Assembly: GCA_958296035.1 (NCBI GenBank)
Contig: OY282431.1
Coordinates: 3,518,037-3,582,036, forward strand
From: Paracoccaceae bacterium
GTDB lineage: Bacteria; Pseudomonadota; Alphaproteobacteria; Rhodobacterales; Rhodobacteraceae
DNA length: 64,000 nt
Direction of reading: 5' to 3'
Shown here: in pieces, positions 47,050-56,072 of the stretch
Layout: the number at the start of each line of letters is the position of its first letter
Numbering within the stretch: the first letter of the stretch is position 1
Made by a program: the position numbers and the translations under genes
Notes under the pieces: model-generated
What the model was told of the DNA's origin: nothing
The model's input: only the letters and a program-made list of their open reading frames with translations
Database searches by the model: none

Positions 47050-48828
47050 TCAGTTTATGGCCTGGGGGCGCATGTCCGATGTAGAGATACCAGCCACTGT
47101 TTCTGGTCGGCGCATGGCATCGCGCCTGAACGGTTCACCGAGCTCCTGATTGAGAAGCACTTCGATGAAGGTGGTCCGGTCTTCGTCCATCTGTGCGCTT
47201 ATGGCCAACTGCAAGGCATCCGACAGTTCATCCATCGTCGACACGAGTACACCTCGCAGACCGCAGGCCCTGGCAATCCCGGCGAAACTTACACCTGTAT
47301 CCAGTTCAGTGCCGACGAAATTGTCGTCAAACCACAGCGTCGTGTTACGCTTTTCAGCACCCCATTGAAAGTTGCGAAAAATCACCATTGTAATCGGCGG
47401 CCATCCGTCACGTCCACACGAGGTCATCTCGTTCATTGAAATACCGAATGCACCATCTCCTGCGAAACCGACAACCGGCGTGTCCGGACAACCGATCTTG
47501 GCACCAATGATTGCCGGGAATCCGTAACCACACGGACCGAACAGACCGGGGGCCAGATACTTTCGTCCTGTATCGAACATCGGGTAGGCGTTGCCGATGG
47601 CGCAGTTGTTGCCGATATCCGACGAAATTATTGCTGTGGATGGCAAGACCGACTGAATTGCCCGCCAGGCCATCCTGGGGCTCATGCGACCGGGATCACG
47701 CTGCCGCGCCCGCTCATTCCAGCTGGTCCCGGGGTCGTCGTCCTCATGATCCAGAGAGACCAGTTGCTGGGCCCATTTCGACTTGGTGCTGGCGATCAGT
47801 TGCCGTCTTTCGGCACGGCCTGCATCACCGGCATGATCGGCCAGTTCTCCCAGTATCCGTTCGGCAACTTGCCCTGCATCACCCTGAATTCCCACTGTAA
47901 CCCGCTTGGTCAGGCCGATTCGATCGCCGTTGATGTCAATCTGGATGATGCTGGCTTGGTCAGGCCAGTATTCGATCCCGTAGGCCGGTAACGTCGAAAA
48001 CGGGTTGAGCCTCGTACCGAGTGCCAGCACGGCATCCGCCTTGCTGATCAACTCCATTGCAGCCTTGGAGCCGTTGTAACCCAACGGACCAACCGACAGA
48101 AAATGCGATCCCGGAAAGGCGTCATTGTGCTGGTAGCCACAGCACACCGGAGCATCAAGCCGTTCTGCCAGCCGTCGGGACGCATCTATGGCATTGCCGA
48201 TGACCACACCAGCTCCATTGAGTATGACGGGAAAGCGTGACGAAGACAGGATACGCGCTGCCTCGCTGATCGCCTGACTGCCTCCTGCCTGCCGCTCCAG
48301 CCTGACTGCCTGAGGCAGTTCGATATCGATCACCTGATTCCAGAAATCACGCGGCACGTTGATCTGCGCCGGTGCGCATCCCCGCCAGGCCTTTTCTATG
48401 ACCCGGTTCAGCACTTCTGCCATACGCGTTGGCTCTCTGACTTCCTCCTGGTAGCAAACCATGTCCTCGAACAGCTTCATCTGTTCGATTTCCTGGAACC
48501 CACCCTGACCAATGGTCTTGTTGGCCGCCTGTGGCGTGACCAGAAGAATGGGAGAGTGATTCCAGTAGGCGGTTTTCACAGGCGTTACGAAATTGGTTAT
48601 TCCGGGGCCGTTCTGGGCAATCATCATGGACATCTTGCCGGTCGACCTCGTGTAGCCGTCTGCCGACATACCGGAGTTGCACTCATGCGCGCCGTCCCAG
48701 AATGTGATCCCGGCAGCCGGAAACAGGTCTGAAACCGGCATCATGGCAGAACCAATTATCCCGAACGCATGTTCAACTCCGTGCATTTGCAGGACTTTTA
48801 CAAACGCTTCCTCTGTAGTCATTCTCAT
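47050..48828 (-). CDS. xsc: Sulfoacetaldehyde acetyltransferase
   Basis: A 592-residue thiamine diphosphate enzyme. From ATG 48828 it begins MRMTTEEAFVKVLQMHGVEH and has SAMMPVSDLFP, the glutamate-containing HECNSGMSADGYTR, GNAYPMFDTGRKYLAPGLFG, and the TPP-Mg motif GFAGDGAFGISMNEM, all features of Xsc rather than acetolactate synthase. It cleaves sulfoacetaldehyde with phosphate to acetyl phosphate and sulfite. Homology does not extend into the open frame upstream to 48921. It pairs with pta downstream; sulfoacetaldehyde could come from ComDE or from taurine or isethionate. Confidence 0.95.
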   Translation of the reverse strand: MRMTTEEAFVKVLQMHGVEHAFGIIGSAMMPVSDLFPAAGITFWDGAHECNSGMSADGYTRSTGKMSMMIAQNGPGITNFVTPVKTAYWNHSPILLVTPQAANKTIGQGGFQEIEQMKLFEDMVCYQEEVREPTRMAEVLNRVIEKAWRGCAPAQINVPRDFWNQVIDIELPQAVRLERQAGGSQAISEAARILSSSRFPVILNGAGVVIGNAIDASRRLAERLDAPVCCGYQHNDAFPGSHFLSVGPLGYNGSKAAMELISKADAVLALGTRLNPFSTLPAYGIEYWPDQASIIQIDINGDRIGLTKRVTVGIQGDAGQVAERILGELADHAGDAGRAERRQLIASTKSKWAQQLVSLDHEDDDPGTSWNERARQRDPGRMSPRMAWRAIQSVLPSTAIISSDIGNNCAIGNAYPMFDTGRKYLAPGLFGPCGYGFPAIIGAKIGCPDTPVVGFAGDGAFGISMNEMTSCGRDGWPPITMVIFRNFQWGAEKRNTTLWFDDNFVGTELDTGVSFAGIARACGLRGVLVSTMDELSDALQLAISAQMDEDRTTFIEVLLNQELGEPFRRDAMRRPETVAGISTSDMRPQAIN

Positions 48829-48874
48829 TGCTGTACCTTTAGCTTGTGTCTCTTTGGCACCGCGCCCGGTCCAT

Positions 48875-49549
48875 TCAGTGATGTCCGGTGGCCTTTCCCA
48901 ACAATTGCAACGACCCGTCATACAGCATCAGCGCGGTCAGATATACAAGGAACAACAGACCGAGCCAGGAGAGTAGCGGGTAGCGGCGCAGTAATCGCAT
49001 GATCAGAGTGGCGCACAGCACCATGAGCAGTATCGCCAGAGCCATGCCCAGCATGAGCAGCAAGCGGTCATCACGGGCTATGGCGGCTATTGCCAGGACG
49101 TTGTCTATTGACATCGAAACATCCGCCATGGCGATCGTTAACAAGGCTCGCCGCATCTGGTAGCGAGTCCGGTCACCAGTGGCTTCCTGGTCCGGATCGT
49201 GGTCGGAACGGACATTATCGGCGTGTTGACGAAGATCACGGTAGAAGCGCCAGCACACCCATGCCAGCAATATACCTCCGATCAGCAGGATTCCCGGGAT
49301 GGCCAGAAGGTAACTGGCAATAATGGCGAACAGCAGCCGCATGACAGCAGCCATGAACATACCCAGCATTACTGCCTGGCGTCTCAACTCGGGTGGCAAC
49401 CCGGCGGCGGCCATCGCAATTACCACTGCGTTGTCACCTGACAGAACAAAATCTGCAAAGATAATCTGAGCGACTGCCAGAAAACTGATGTCCGTCACCG
49501 TTTCGGCTCCTGGCGTCCAATCAACCGTCTGGCCGCCGATACCGGCCAT
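48875..49549 (-). CDS. TerC/YjbE family integral membrane protein
   Basis: A 224-residue protein with six or seven predicted membrane segments in two symmetric halves. Each half has the TerC metal-binding-like motif: FADFVLSGDNAVVIAMA near residue 35 and MADVSMSIDNVLAIAAIA near 145, the aspartates lying in the membrane. TerC proteins are linked to metal ion (manganese) efflux and tellurite resistance. It lies 46 bp upstream of xsc on the same strand. A role as a helper for sulfite or anion export in organosulfonate growth is only speculation. Confidence 0.82.
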   Translation of the reverse strand: MAGIGGQTVDWTPGAETVTDISFLAVAQIIFADFVLSGDNAVVIAMAAAGLPPELRRQAVMLGMFMAAVMRLLFAIIASYLLAIPGILLIGGILLAWVCWRFYRDLRQHADNVRSDHDPDQEATGDRTRYQMRRALLTIAMADVSMSIDNVLAIAAIARDDRLLLMLGMALAILLMVLCATLIMRLLRRYPLLSWLGLLFLVYLTALMLYDGSLQLLGKATGHH

Positions 49550-49756
49550 CCCGTCCCGTCCTGGAGACCTTCATTGATTCCACAGCTGAATTGAAATAGG
49601 AATCCATGCATTCGAGACTGGCCTCTTGACAGCTTGAACGGTTCCGACGCTCTACGAAAGCGATTCGCACAAACCGGTCCGGGCAGCTATCTACGACTGC
49701 AATTGACTTTCCTGCCCCAGGCTGGTGCATATCTCTGTTGCTAGATGGGGTACAAT

Positions 49757-50236
49757 ATGGCCAAAACCAATGGCAAGTTGACCAATATTGCGGTTGCATC
49801 CACTCCCGAGATCACCGTTGTCAGCCAGTTTGTCGCCGATCTGTCGTTTGAAAACCTTGCCTTCCAGAACAATGTGGACACCAATAGACCGTTTGACACC
49901 AGGGTAGAACTGAACGTCGATTCCAGGCGGTCTCGGGATGCACACACATTCCAGGTCAGCATCAAGCTGAATCTCAACGCCAGCATCAAGGGCTCCGGCG
50001 AACCCGTCTACTGTCTCGAACTGGACTATGTGAGTCTTTTCCGAATTCCTGACGCGACCAGGGAGCAATTGCATCCCTTGCTGCTTGTTGAATGCCCGCG
50101 TCTTGTTTTTCCCTTTCTGCGCAAGCTTGTGTTTGACATAACCAGGGAAGGTGGTTTCATGCCTCTCAATCTCGATACAATCGATTTCAGGGCCGTCTAT
50201 GATAATGTTCATGCGGACAATGCCACCAATACCTGA
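49757..50236 (+). CDS. secB: Protein-export chaperone SecB
   Basis: A 159-residue SecB tetramer subunit. ITVVSQFVADLSFENLAF near residue 20, RPFDTRVELNVD, YCLELDYVSLFRI and the C-terminal GGFMPLNLDTIDFRAVY are typical. It keeps precursor proteins unfolded and passes them to SecA. ATG 49757 has GGGG upstream; another ATG four codons upstream (49745) is in frame. It is divergent from the TerC gene. Confidence 0.95.
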   Translation: MAKTNGKLTNIAVASTPEITVVSQFVADLSFENLAFQNNVDTNRPFDTRVELNVDSRRSRDAHTFQVSIKLNLNASIKGSGEPVYCLELDYVSLFRIPDATREQLHPLLLVECPRLVFPFLRKLVFDITREGGFMPLNLDTIDFRAVYDNVHADNATNT

Positions 50237-50270
50237 AGACGCTTTCCCGGCTTCGATAAGCTGGCACATT

Positions 50271-50969
50271 TCAGCCCTGGCTGGCGAGCCACAGTGCATC
50301 GCGCCCCAGCTGCTCCCTGACATAGCGTCGGTGGGCAATGTCCTCGTTTTCGGTCAACAGGCTGGGCAGGGGATGCGGGCGCTCTCCGGTTGCCTCACCG
50401 GGTGTGTTGCCGAGGTTGTTCTCTTCCAGATATTGCAACATGCCACCGGTGCCGGCACTGTCCCTGCGCAGGCAGAGATAGACTTCGCTTAACAGGAGGG
50501 CATCAAGCAGCGCGCCATGTTGGCTGCGCCCGGATGTATCGACACGATAGTAGCGACACAGGGCGTCCAGGCTGTGCCGGTTGCGCCCGGGGAGTGTCTG
50601 CCGCGCAAAATCCAGCGTATCGAACACCCTGTCGGGTGGAATCGACTCACAGCCAGCCAGCTTAAGCTCCTTGTTCAGGAAAGCCATGTCGAAACTGGCG
50701 TTATGAATGACCAGACGCGCTGTACCCATGAATTCGAGAAGGTCCTGGACGATGTCCCTGAATACCGGGAACCTCTCGAGAAAGGCATTGTCAAGACCAT
50801 GCACCTCAAGTGAACTCTCCGATACATCCACTTCGGGATTGATGTATCTCTGGAACTCGTCACCGGTCCGATAACGGTCTTCGAGCTCTACCAGACCAAT
50901 TTCTATGATGCGCCCCGGTCCATCCGATTCGAGATGCGTCGTTTCCGTATCAAGTATCAGTTCCCGCAC
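50271..50969 (-). CDS. dnaQ: DNA polymerase III epsilon subunit (3'-5' exonuclease)
   Basis: A 232-residue proofreading exonuclease. Exo I is LDTETT (near residue 5), with RIIEIGLVEL; Exo II is VIHNASFDMAFLNKEL; Exo III is RSQHGALLDALLLSEVYL with the H..D pair. I placed the start at GTG 50969, two bases after the coaE stop, because the motif begins at once; the longer frame runs through coaE. The C-terminal region (about 180-232) would bind the alpha subunit. It is the last of aroE-coaE-dnaQ. Confidence 0.92.
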   Translation of the reverse strand: MRELILDTETTHLESDGPGRIIEIGLVELEDRYRTGDEFQRYINPEVDVSESSLEVHGLDNAFLERFPVFRDIVQDLLEFMGTARLVIHNASFDMAFLNKELKLAGCESIPPDRVFDTLDFARQTLPGRNRHSLDALCRYYRVDTSGRSQHGALLDALLLSEVYLCLRRDSAGTGGMLQYLEENNLGNTPGEATGERPHPLPSLLTENEDIAHRRYVREQLGRDALWLASQG

Positions 50970-50971
50970 TG

Positions 50972-51583
50972 CTATCCCAACCTTGCCCTGATGTTTGACA
51001 ACATGTCCTTGACCTCCCGGCGGGTCTCGTCCATCGACACAGAGTGGATTACAAAATCGGCTCTTTCTCTTTGCCGTTCGTCGTTGAATTGCCGAGACAG
51101 CAGAACATTGATCTGGCAAGTGTCGAGATTTCCCCTGGCAGCCAGCCGCTGGTGCTGGATTTCGGCAGGGGCAGACACCACGACAACAATATCGACCTCG
51201 CGATCTGCTCCGGTTTCAAACAGGAGCGGTATCTCGACAGCACACAATCGCTTCCCGGCACGCCTGGCAGTAGCCAGAAATTCCAGCCGGTCCTTCCTGA
51301 CCAGCGGATGAATCAACGCTTCCAGCCGGTCCAGGAGTTCCTGGTTTCCCAGCACACGGCGTTGCAACGCCTGGCGATTGACACCGTTCTCATCCACTAT
51401 TGAATAGCCAAACTCCTGAACGATTGCCTCGGTACCCTCCCCATTGGTCGCGTAAAGGCGTTTTACGCTGTCATCCGCGCTCCAGACTGGAAGACCCTCG
51501 TCGGCAATCATTGCCGTTACGGTAGACTTCCCCATGCCCATTCGGCCTGTCACGCCTATCACCAGGGGATCAGACTCATTCAT
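50972..51583 (-). CDS. coaE: Dephospho-CoA kinase
   Basis: A 203-residue P-loop kinase for the last step of CoA synthesis. Walker A GRMGMGKST at residues 13-21, the WSADDSVKRLY block, HPLVRKD and VEIPLLFETG are the family landmarks. It starts 8 bases before the aroE stop and ends 2 bases before the dnaQ start, so the three genes are coupled. Confidence 0.95.
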   Translation of the reverse strand: MNESDPLVIGVTGRMGMGKSTVTAMIADEGLPVWSADDSVKRLYATNGEGTEAIVQEFGYSIVDENGVNRQALQRRVLGNQELLDRLEALIHPLVRKDRLEFLATARRAGKRLCAVEIPLLFETGADREVDIVVVVSAPAEIQHQRLAARGNLDTCQINVLLSRQFNDERQRERADFVIHSVSMDETRREVKDMLSNIRARLG

Positions 51584-52421
51584 TCCCGACCAGGTTTATC
51601 AACTCGGGCGTAATCTCGGGCAAGACCCCGAACCAGAAGTTGAAGCTGTAGGCCGCCTGATGCAACAGCATGCCCAATCCGCCCACCGTTCGACATCCCG
51701 AACGGGCTGCAGTTTCCAGAAATACCGTTGGCCGATGGCCATAGACAAGATCATAGGCAATGGTCCCCTTTTTAATGCGGCGCCCGGGAAACCGCAAAGT
51801 TGGCTTTCCTGCCATGCCCATCGACGTCGTATTGACAACCAGTGCGACCTTCTTCACCAGATCATTCATGCGACTAATCTGGTAAACCTTGACCCGGTTT
51901 CCCATATGATTGCGCAGCAATTCCGCCCGCTCGATAGTTCTGTTGACCAGGTAAATCTCGGGCAATCCTTCGCTCAACAAGGTATGTATGACCGCCCTCG
52001 CAGCCCCGCCGGCACCGACAACCAGAGCCGGGCCACTTTCGGCTTTCCAGTCGGGTATTGTTTCGACAAGATTGCGATGAAATCCGTAACCATCCGAGTT
52101 GTCGGCATGTATGGTGCCGTTGGCCCTGAACGCCAGCGTATTTGCAGCTCTGATCATGGCGGCATTGTCCGATACATGCTCGGAATACTGGAGTGTCGCC
52201 TCCTTGTGCGGAATCGTGACATTGACGCCTCGAAAACCCATCAGTCCTAGTGTCCGGATAACAGTGCGGAAGTCGCTGGGCCTGACTTCCAATGGCACAT
52301 AGTGCCCTTTGATTCCATACTTCTCAAGCCAGTAATTGTGAATCAGTGGTGATTTGCTGTGCCCTATCGGATAGCCGATGACACCGGCCAGAACCCCCTG
52401 TTCCCCAACCTTATTGCCCAT
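51576..52421 (-). CDS. aroE: Shikimate dehydrogenase
   Basis: A 281-residue NADP-dependent enzyme that reduces 3-dehydroshikimate. GYPIGHSKSPLIHN near the N-terminus, NVTIPHKE with the catalytic lysine, GAGGAARAVIHTLL with the dinucleotide fold, and the C-terminal GLGMLLHQAAYSF are typical. The start at 52421 begins the aroE-coaE-dnaQ operon. In related genomes maf lies directly upstream; here there is none, and the gap to the origin region follows. Confidence 0.95.
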   Translation of the reverse strand: MGNKVGEQGVLAGVIGYPIGHSKSPLIHNYWLEKYGIKGHYVPLEVRPSDFRTVIRTLGLMGFRGVNVTIPHKEATLQYSEHVSDNAAMIRAANTLAFRANGTIHADNSDGYGFHRNLVETIPDWKAESGPALVVGAGGAARAVIHTLLSEGLPEIYLVNRTIERAELLRNHMGNRVKVYQISRMNDLVKKVALVVNTTSMGMAGKPTLRFPGRRIKKGTIAYDLVYGHRPTVFLETAARSGCRTVGGLGMLLHQAAYSFNFWFGVLPEITPELINLVGNE

Positions 52422-53075
52422 CGTCAGGTTACTCCGCCTTAAAGAAAACTGGAACGCAGCCCAGAACGTCTACCGTTAACAAGCGTTAACAGGAATTGCC
52501 ATTTCAATCATCTCTGCAACTCTGCACCTTGCAAATTGAAGATCTGTTCAGGGACGCAGGCCGATGGCCGGCACTGAAATGCTTCACTGGAGCCGCCGCA
52601 GTGCGGGAATGGCCGCTGCGCAGGACTTTCGCCAAATTCCGGATGCACCTCAATGGAGCCGCCCCGCTCTGTATCGCTGACCCAGACCGGTCATCCGGTC
52701 GAAGACAGGCGCCGTCATATCAGGGTATCCGCCGGGCAGGATTCCCCGCCGCACCGCGACTGCATTGCTGCGAAACCCCGCTACGGGTCTGCGGCTCGTG
52801 ATCGGTTGCGACTTGCCTCACCCGTGCCGCAATCCTGTGAACTGGCACGGCCTCGGGCCTCTCGGTGCGCTTTCACGGACAGACCCGCCAACCGGGGTCC
52901 ATGCACTTGCATGGCGGTCCGGATCATGCCCTCCGGGAAACGCTGACAACACCCCCTTGTGCTGGAGACAGACACGGGAAGCCGCGGCCGGCGGCAAGGC
53001 CTTCACACCGGCAGGCCTTGTGTGTACCTGCCTGGCCGTGATGCCCCGCCTGTTCGCCGGCCCTGATCAGGACTG
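52422..53075. other. 654-bp intergenic region upstream of aroE
   Basis: Several GC-rich frames overlap, none convincing. Near aroE the sequence has GTTAAC twice (52475-52480 and 52485-52490), one DNA turn apart, which could be a regulator site. The pattern is near the CtrA motif TTAA-N7-TTAA but has a 6-base gap, so it is not called as such. The region belongs to the presumed origin-adjacent block, from which maf and other genes seem to have been lost. Confidence 0.4.
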
Positions 53076-53318
53076 TCAGGTGGTCATCAATCCGAGGATG
53101 ACGAAGCCGCCGATGATCAAGGTGATGACGGCAATGCCAGGACCGGCTACCCACTGGATGTTTGCCTTGTCACGCCTGACTGCTTCGACATCAAGCCCGG
53201 CCATCTTGCGTTCCATGCGCTCGAGTGCGACCCTGTAATCAGCCTGATGGGTGTTCATGCGTTCCTCCGGCACGGCGATCTGCCGGGCGAGCTGGTGATT
53301 GTCCGGTGCCCCGCTCAT
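53076..53318 (-). CDS. Small coiled-coil, single-membrane-span protein next to the presumed origin
   Basis: From ATG 53318 the product has 80 residues: a polar, probably helical region with heptad-like spacing (residues 8-48, including RMNTHQADYRVALERMERKM), then RRDKANIQWVAGP and one membrane span GIAVITLIIGGFVILGL near the C-terminus. The arrangement is like small holin or haemolysin XhlA-type proteins. The open frame runs back to 53627 without plausible sequence, so the internal ATG is preferred. Its function is unknown. Confidence 0.5.
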   Translation of the reverse strand: MSGAPDNHQLARQIAVPEERMNTHQADYRVALERMERKMAGLDVEAVRRDKANIQWVAGPGIAVITLIIGGFVILGLMTT

Positions 53319-53499
53319 GCCACGAGGATAGGCCGGAATCGCTCTCCGGTCCAGGGTTGCGACACGAAGGATCTTCCGAATCAGGCTCGAATCCTGTTGC
53401 GCACGCATCAATTCGATGCCAGAAACCAGTTTAACCCATACGGACCATTGCAGATGTTTACCTGGGTCTGCCCATGACTCTGCAGCGCTCGATTGCGAA

Positions 53500-53810
53500 C
53501 CGCGTGTGCATAACCTTCCCATGACTGTGCACAAGTCTGGAAAAACCTGGCGGATATGCACCCGGCCTGGCCGTGACGGGAAACCGGATACGGCCGATGT
53601 GTTTCCCCTCCAACAGGTTGTGCACAATTTCTGCTAACCATCAGCGAATCTATAGCTACACCTGAAAGACTGTAACCAACACATTTGAAGCAGCTTTCCT
53701 GGGAACTTTGCGCGTTTTCCATGACAGCTGTCATGACTGTTCAACTTATCCCCACGCATTATAATAATAGAATCCTTTATAATTTGATTCTTATAGGATT
53801 GATGCGTGAA
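53500..53810. other. Candidate chromosomal replication origin (oriC)
   Basis: It lies between the aroE-coaE-dnaQ block and the hemJ/parAB/mnmGE block, which flank oriC in many Alphaproteobacteria. DnaA-box-like sites: TGTGCATAA at 53505-53513 (reverse of TTATGCACA, full match to TTWTNCACA), TGTGCACAA at 53526-53534, the palindrome TTGTGCACAA at 53618-53627, and TTATCCCCA at 53746-53754. Right beside the last one is an AT-rich stretch (53757-53800, largely A and T) inside a larger dyad, CGCAT at 53755-53759 against ATGCG at 53802-53806. A 14-bp palindrome ATGACAGCTGTCAT sits at 53721-53734. No coding frame is convincing here. Confidence 0.6.
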
Positions 53811-53909
53811 ATCTTGTGCCACCACCACACAGCCGGTTTCAGGATCTTCAGGCCGTGAAACGTGCACGCCTTTCCAGGCAGGATATCGGCTTGATGAAGG
53901 CTCGCAACA

Positions 53910-54437
53910 GTGAACAGCCGCCTGGGCGGACTGACCCCGATTGGCAAGGGTCGATACCGGGAATCCCCGGGTCTCGACTACGAGGATTTCAGGGTTGGTG
54001 ATGTCATCGAGCATTGGCCGGGACGCACGATCAGCGAAGCGGACAATACCTGGTTCACATTGCTGACGATGAACACGCATCCGCTGCACTTTGATTCCCA
54101 TTACAGCAGTAACACGGAATTCGGAGAGTGCCTCGTCAATTCTACATTGACAGTTGCGATTGTAGTTGGCATGTGCGTTTCAAGCACCAGCCAGCGGGCC
54201 ATTGCCAATCTCGGTTGGCAGGAAATACGCCTGCCATCCCCGGTCCTGGCGGGTGACACGATTTATGCCGAGACAACCGTGCTGGAAAAACGGCGTTCGG
54301 TTTCGCGGGCCAGTTGTGGCATTGTCAAGGTTCGACATGTTGGTCGCAACCAGCGGGGAGAAAGCGTCGTCGACATGGTTCGCTCCTTTCTGGTCCCGAC
54401 CAGGGGACACGCCACAGCTGACGCCGTGCAGCGATAG
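53910..54437 (+). CDS. MaoC family hot-dog dehydratase
   Basis: A 175-residue enoyl-CoA hydratase-type protein. The fold contains DYEDFRVGDVI, then the catalytic block ISEADNTWFTLLTMNTHPLHFD with the Asp-His pair, and SPVLAGDTIYAETTVLEKR. MaoC proteins hydrate enoyl-CoA thioesters; relatives act in short-chain acyl-CoA and mesaconyl-CoA metabolism. It starts with GTG 53910, near the right edge of the presumed origin, and lies 36 bp before the flavin monooxygenase, so the two may be co-transcribed. Substrate unknown. Confidence 0.82.
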   Translation: MNSRLGGLTPIGKGRYRESPGLDYEDFRVGDVIEHWPGRTISEADNTWFTLLTMNTHPLHFDSHYSSNTEFGECLVNSTLTVAIVVGMCVSSTSQRAIANLGWQEIRLPSPVLAGDTIYAETTVLEKRRSVSRASCGIVKVRHVGRNQRGESVVDMVRSFLVPTRGHATADAVQR

Positions 54438-54472
54438 GCATCAGCCGGCATGCTGCACACGCCTGGACGAAC

Positions 54473-56050
54473 ATGACCTGTGATGCCGATGTTCTGATTG
54501 TGGGGGCAGGACCGGTTGGTGTTGGGCTGGCCATTGAACTCTCCCTCTTCAATGTGTCAACAATAGTCGTCGAAAGGAATGCGTGCCTTCACAGGGTTCC
54601 AAAGGGTCAGAACCTGACCCAACGGACGGGTGAACACTTTCGTCGCTGGGGTGTATCCCGGGAAGTCAGGTTGGCCTGTGCCATAAGCAGGGACTTCGGA
54701 ATCGCAGGCGTTACAACCTACGGCAAACTGACTGGCGATTACTATTTCGACTGGCTGCGGCGCGCCGACGTCAGCCGGTACTATGCTGCCGATAACGAAC
54801 GCCTGCCGCAGTACCGGACCGAACATGTTCTGCGCCAGAGGCTGATGCAATTCGACTGTGCTTCGCTTCTCGAGGGCTGGACGGCGACCTCATTGCAGAA
54901 TGAGGACAGCGGTGTGACGCTGACCGCTGAGCAGGCCGGCAGGAACCCGTTGATTCTGCGCGGCAGATACCTGGTGGGAACCGATGGTGCAGGCTCATTT
55001 GTACGCAGGGCGGCCGGGATAGGGCGGCAGATAGAAGACCACAAAAGGCGCATGGTATTGCTGGTCTTTCATTCGCGACAGCTCAATCGCATCGTCGAGA
55101 GGTTTCCGGGAAAGTCGTTCTTTCATATCGTGTGCCCCGGACTGGATGGATACTGGAAGTTTCTCGGGCGAGTCGACGTCAATGGTAGCTGGTTTTATCA
55201 CTCCCCGGTGGATGCAGCCACAACAGAAACAGCGTTCGATGCCGGTCGGCACCTGACCGAGGCAATCGGTTGCGCCCTCGACTTCACGGTCGAACATGTC
55301 GGCTTCTGGGATTTGCGGTTCAGCGTTGCCAACCATTACGGCCAAGGACGTGTGTTCCTGGCCGGAGATTCAGCCCACAACCATCCGCCATATGGCGGTT
55401 ATGGCATAAATATGGGCTTTGAAGATGCAAGAAATCTCGGTTGGAAAATGGCGGCAACAATTCTCGGATGGGGAGGAGATCGGCTATTGGCAACCTATGA
55501 CGAAGAGCGCCGGTCGATATTTGTGTCAACAGCGGACGAATTCATCAAACGACTGATCAACGATGATGCCAGGCTGGTTGCCAACCATGATCCGGTGAAG
55601 GATGGAGAAGGATTTGAACGCGCCTGGAACCGTTTTGCCATCGACTCGAACCTTGATGTCGACCAGTATTGTCCGCATTATTCCGGTTCATCGATTGTGG
55701 TTGGCGGAGACAAGGCGTCGGGAGCAAGTGGAAAACATGCTTTCGAAGCCAGGGCCGGGGAACATTTGTATCCGGCCCGTCTGTCCGACGACCTCACAAT
55801 CGTCGATATTCTGGGTGACGATATCGGCGTGATCCTGACTGGTCTGTCCGAAGTCGAGATTGATGACTGCCGCCGCAGTTGCATGCAGAGTTCGATACCC
55901 TGTTCGGTTCATGCCGTGCAACAGACAGCTGAAACATCAAGGTGGAAAGCCGGCGTAATTGTCGTACGTCCGGACCATTTTGTTGCCTTTGCAGGCAAGG
56001 ATGTGCCGAAAAACCTGTGTGCAGTGATCAGAAAGGTGGTCGGCTCGTAG
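54473..56050 (+). CDS. FAD-dependent aromatic-type monooxygenase (PheA/TfdB family)
   Basis: A 525-residue group A flavoprotein hydroxylase. GAGPVGVGLAIEL near residue 12 is the FAD Rossmann loop; VERN ends the second strand; LVGTDGAGSFVRRA contains the DG motif; and FLAGDSAHNHPPYGGYGINMGFEDARNLGWKMA contains the GDSAH flavin/NADPH block near residue 300. The C-terminal thioredoxin-like domain is present but short. Relatives hydroxylate phenols or similar aromatics. The gene follows a MaoC gene; the pair may belong to an uncharacterised degradation or modification route. Confidence 0.82.
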   Translation: MTCDADVLIVGAGPVGVGLAIELSLFNVSTIVVERNACLHRVPKGQNLTQRTGEHFRRWGVSREVRLACAISRDFGIAGVTTYGKLTGDYYFDWLRRADVSRYYAADNERLPQYRTEHVLRQRLMQFDCASLLEGWTATSLQNEDSGVTLTAEQAGRNPLILRGRYLVGTDGAGSFVRRAAGIGRQIEDHKRRMVLLVFHSRQLNRIVERFPGKSFFHIVCPGLDGYWKFLGRVDVNGSWFYHSPVDAATTETAFDAGRHLTEAIGCALDFTVEHVGFWDLRFSVANHYGQGRVFLAGDSAHNHPPYGGYGINMGFEDARNLGWKMAATILGWGGDRLLATYDEERRSIFVSTADEFIKRLINDDARLVANHDPVKDGEGFERAWNRFAIDSNLDVDQYCPHYSGSSIVVGGDKASGASGKHAFEARAGEHLYPARLSDDLTIVDILGDDIGVILTGLSEVEIDDCRRSCMQSSIPCSVHAVQQTAETSRWKAGVIVVRPDHFVAFAGKDVPKNLCAVIRKVVGS

Positions 56051-56072
56051 AAGCCCGGGGCAGACTCCGGCC

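Noticed and set aside
52475-52490. GTTAAC-AAGC-GTTAAC as a CtrA binding site
   Set aside because: The gap between TTAA halves is 6, not 7, and one site is not enough evidence.
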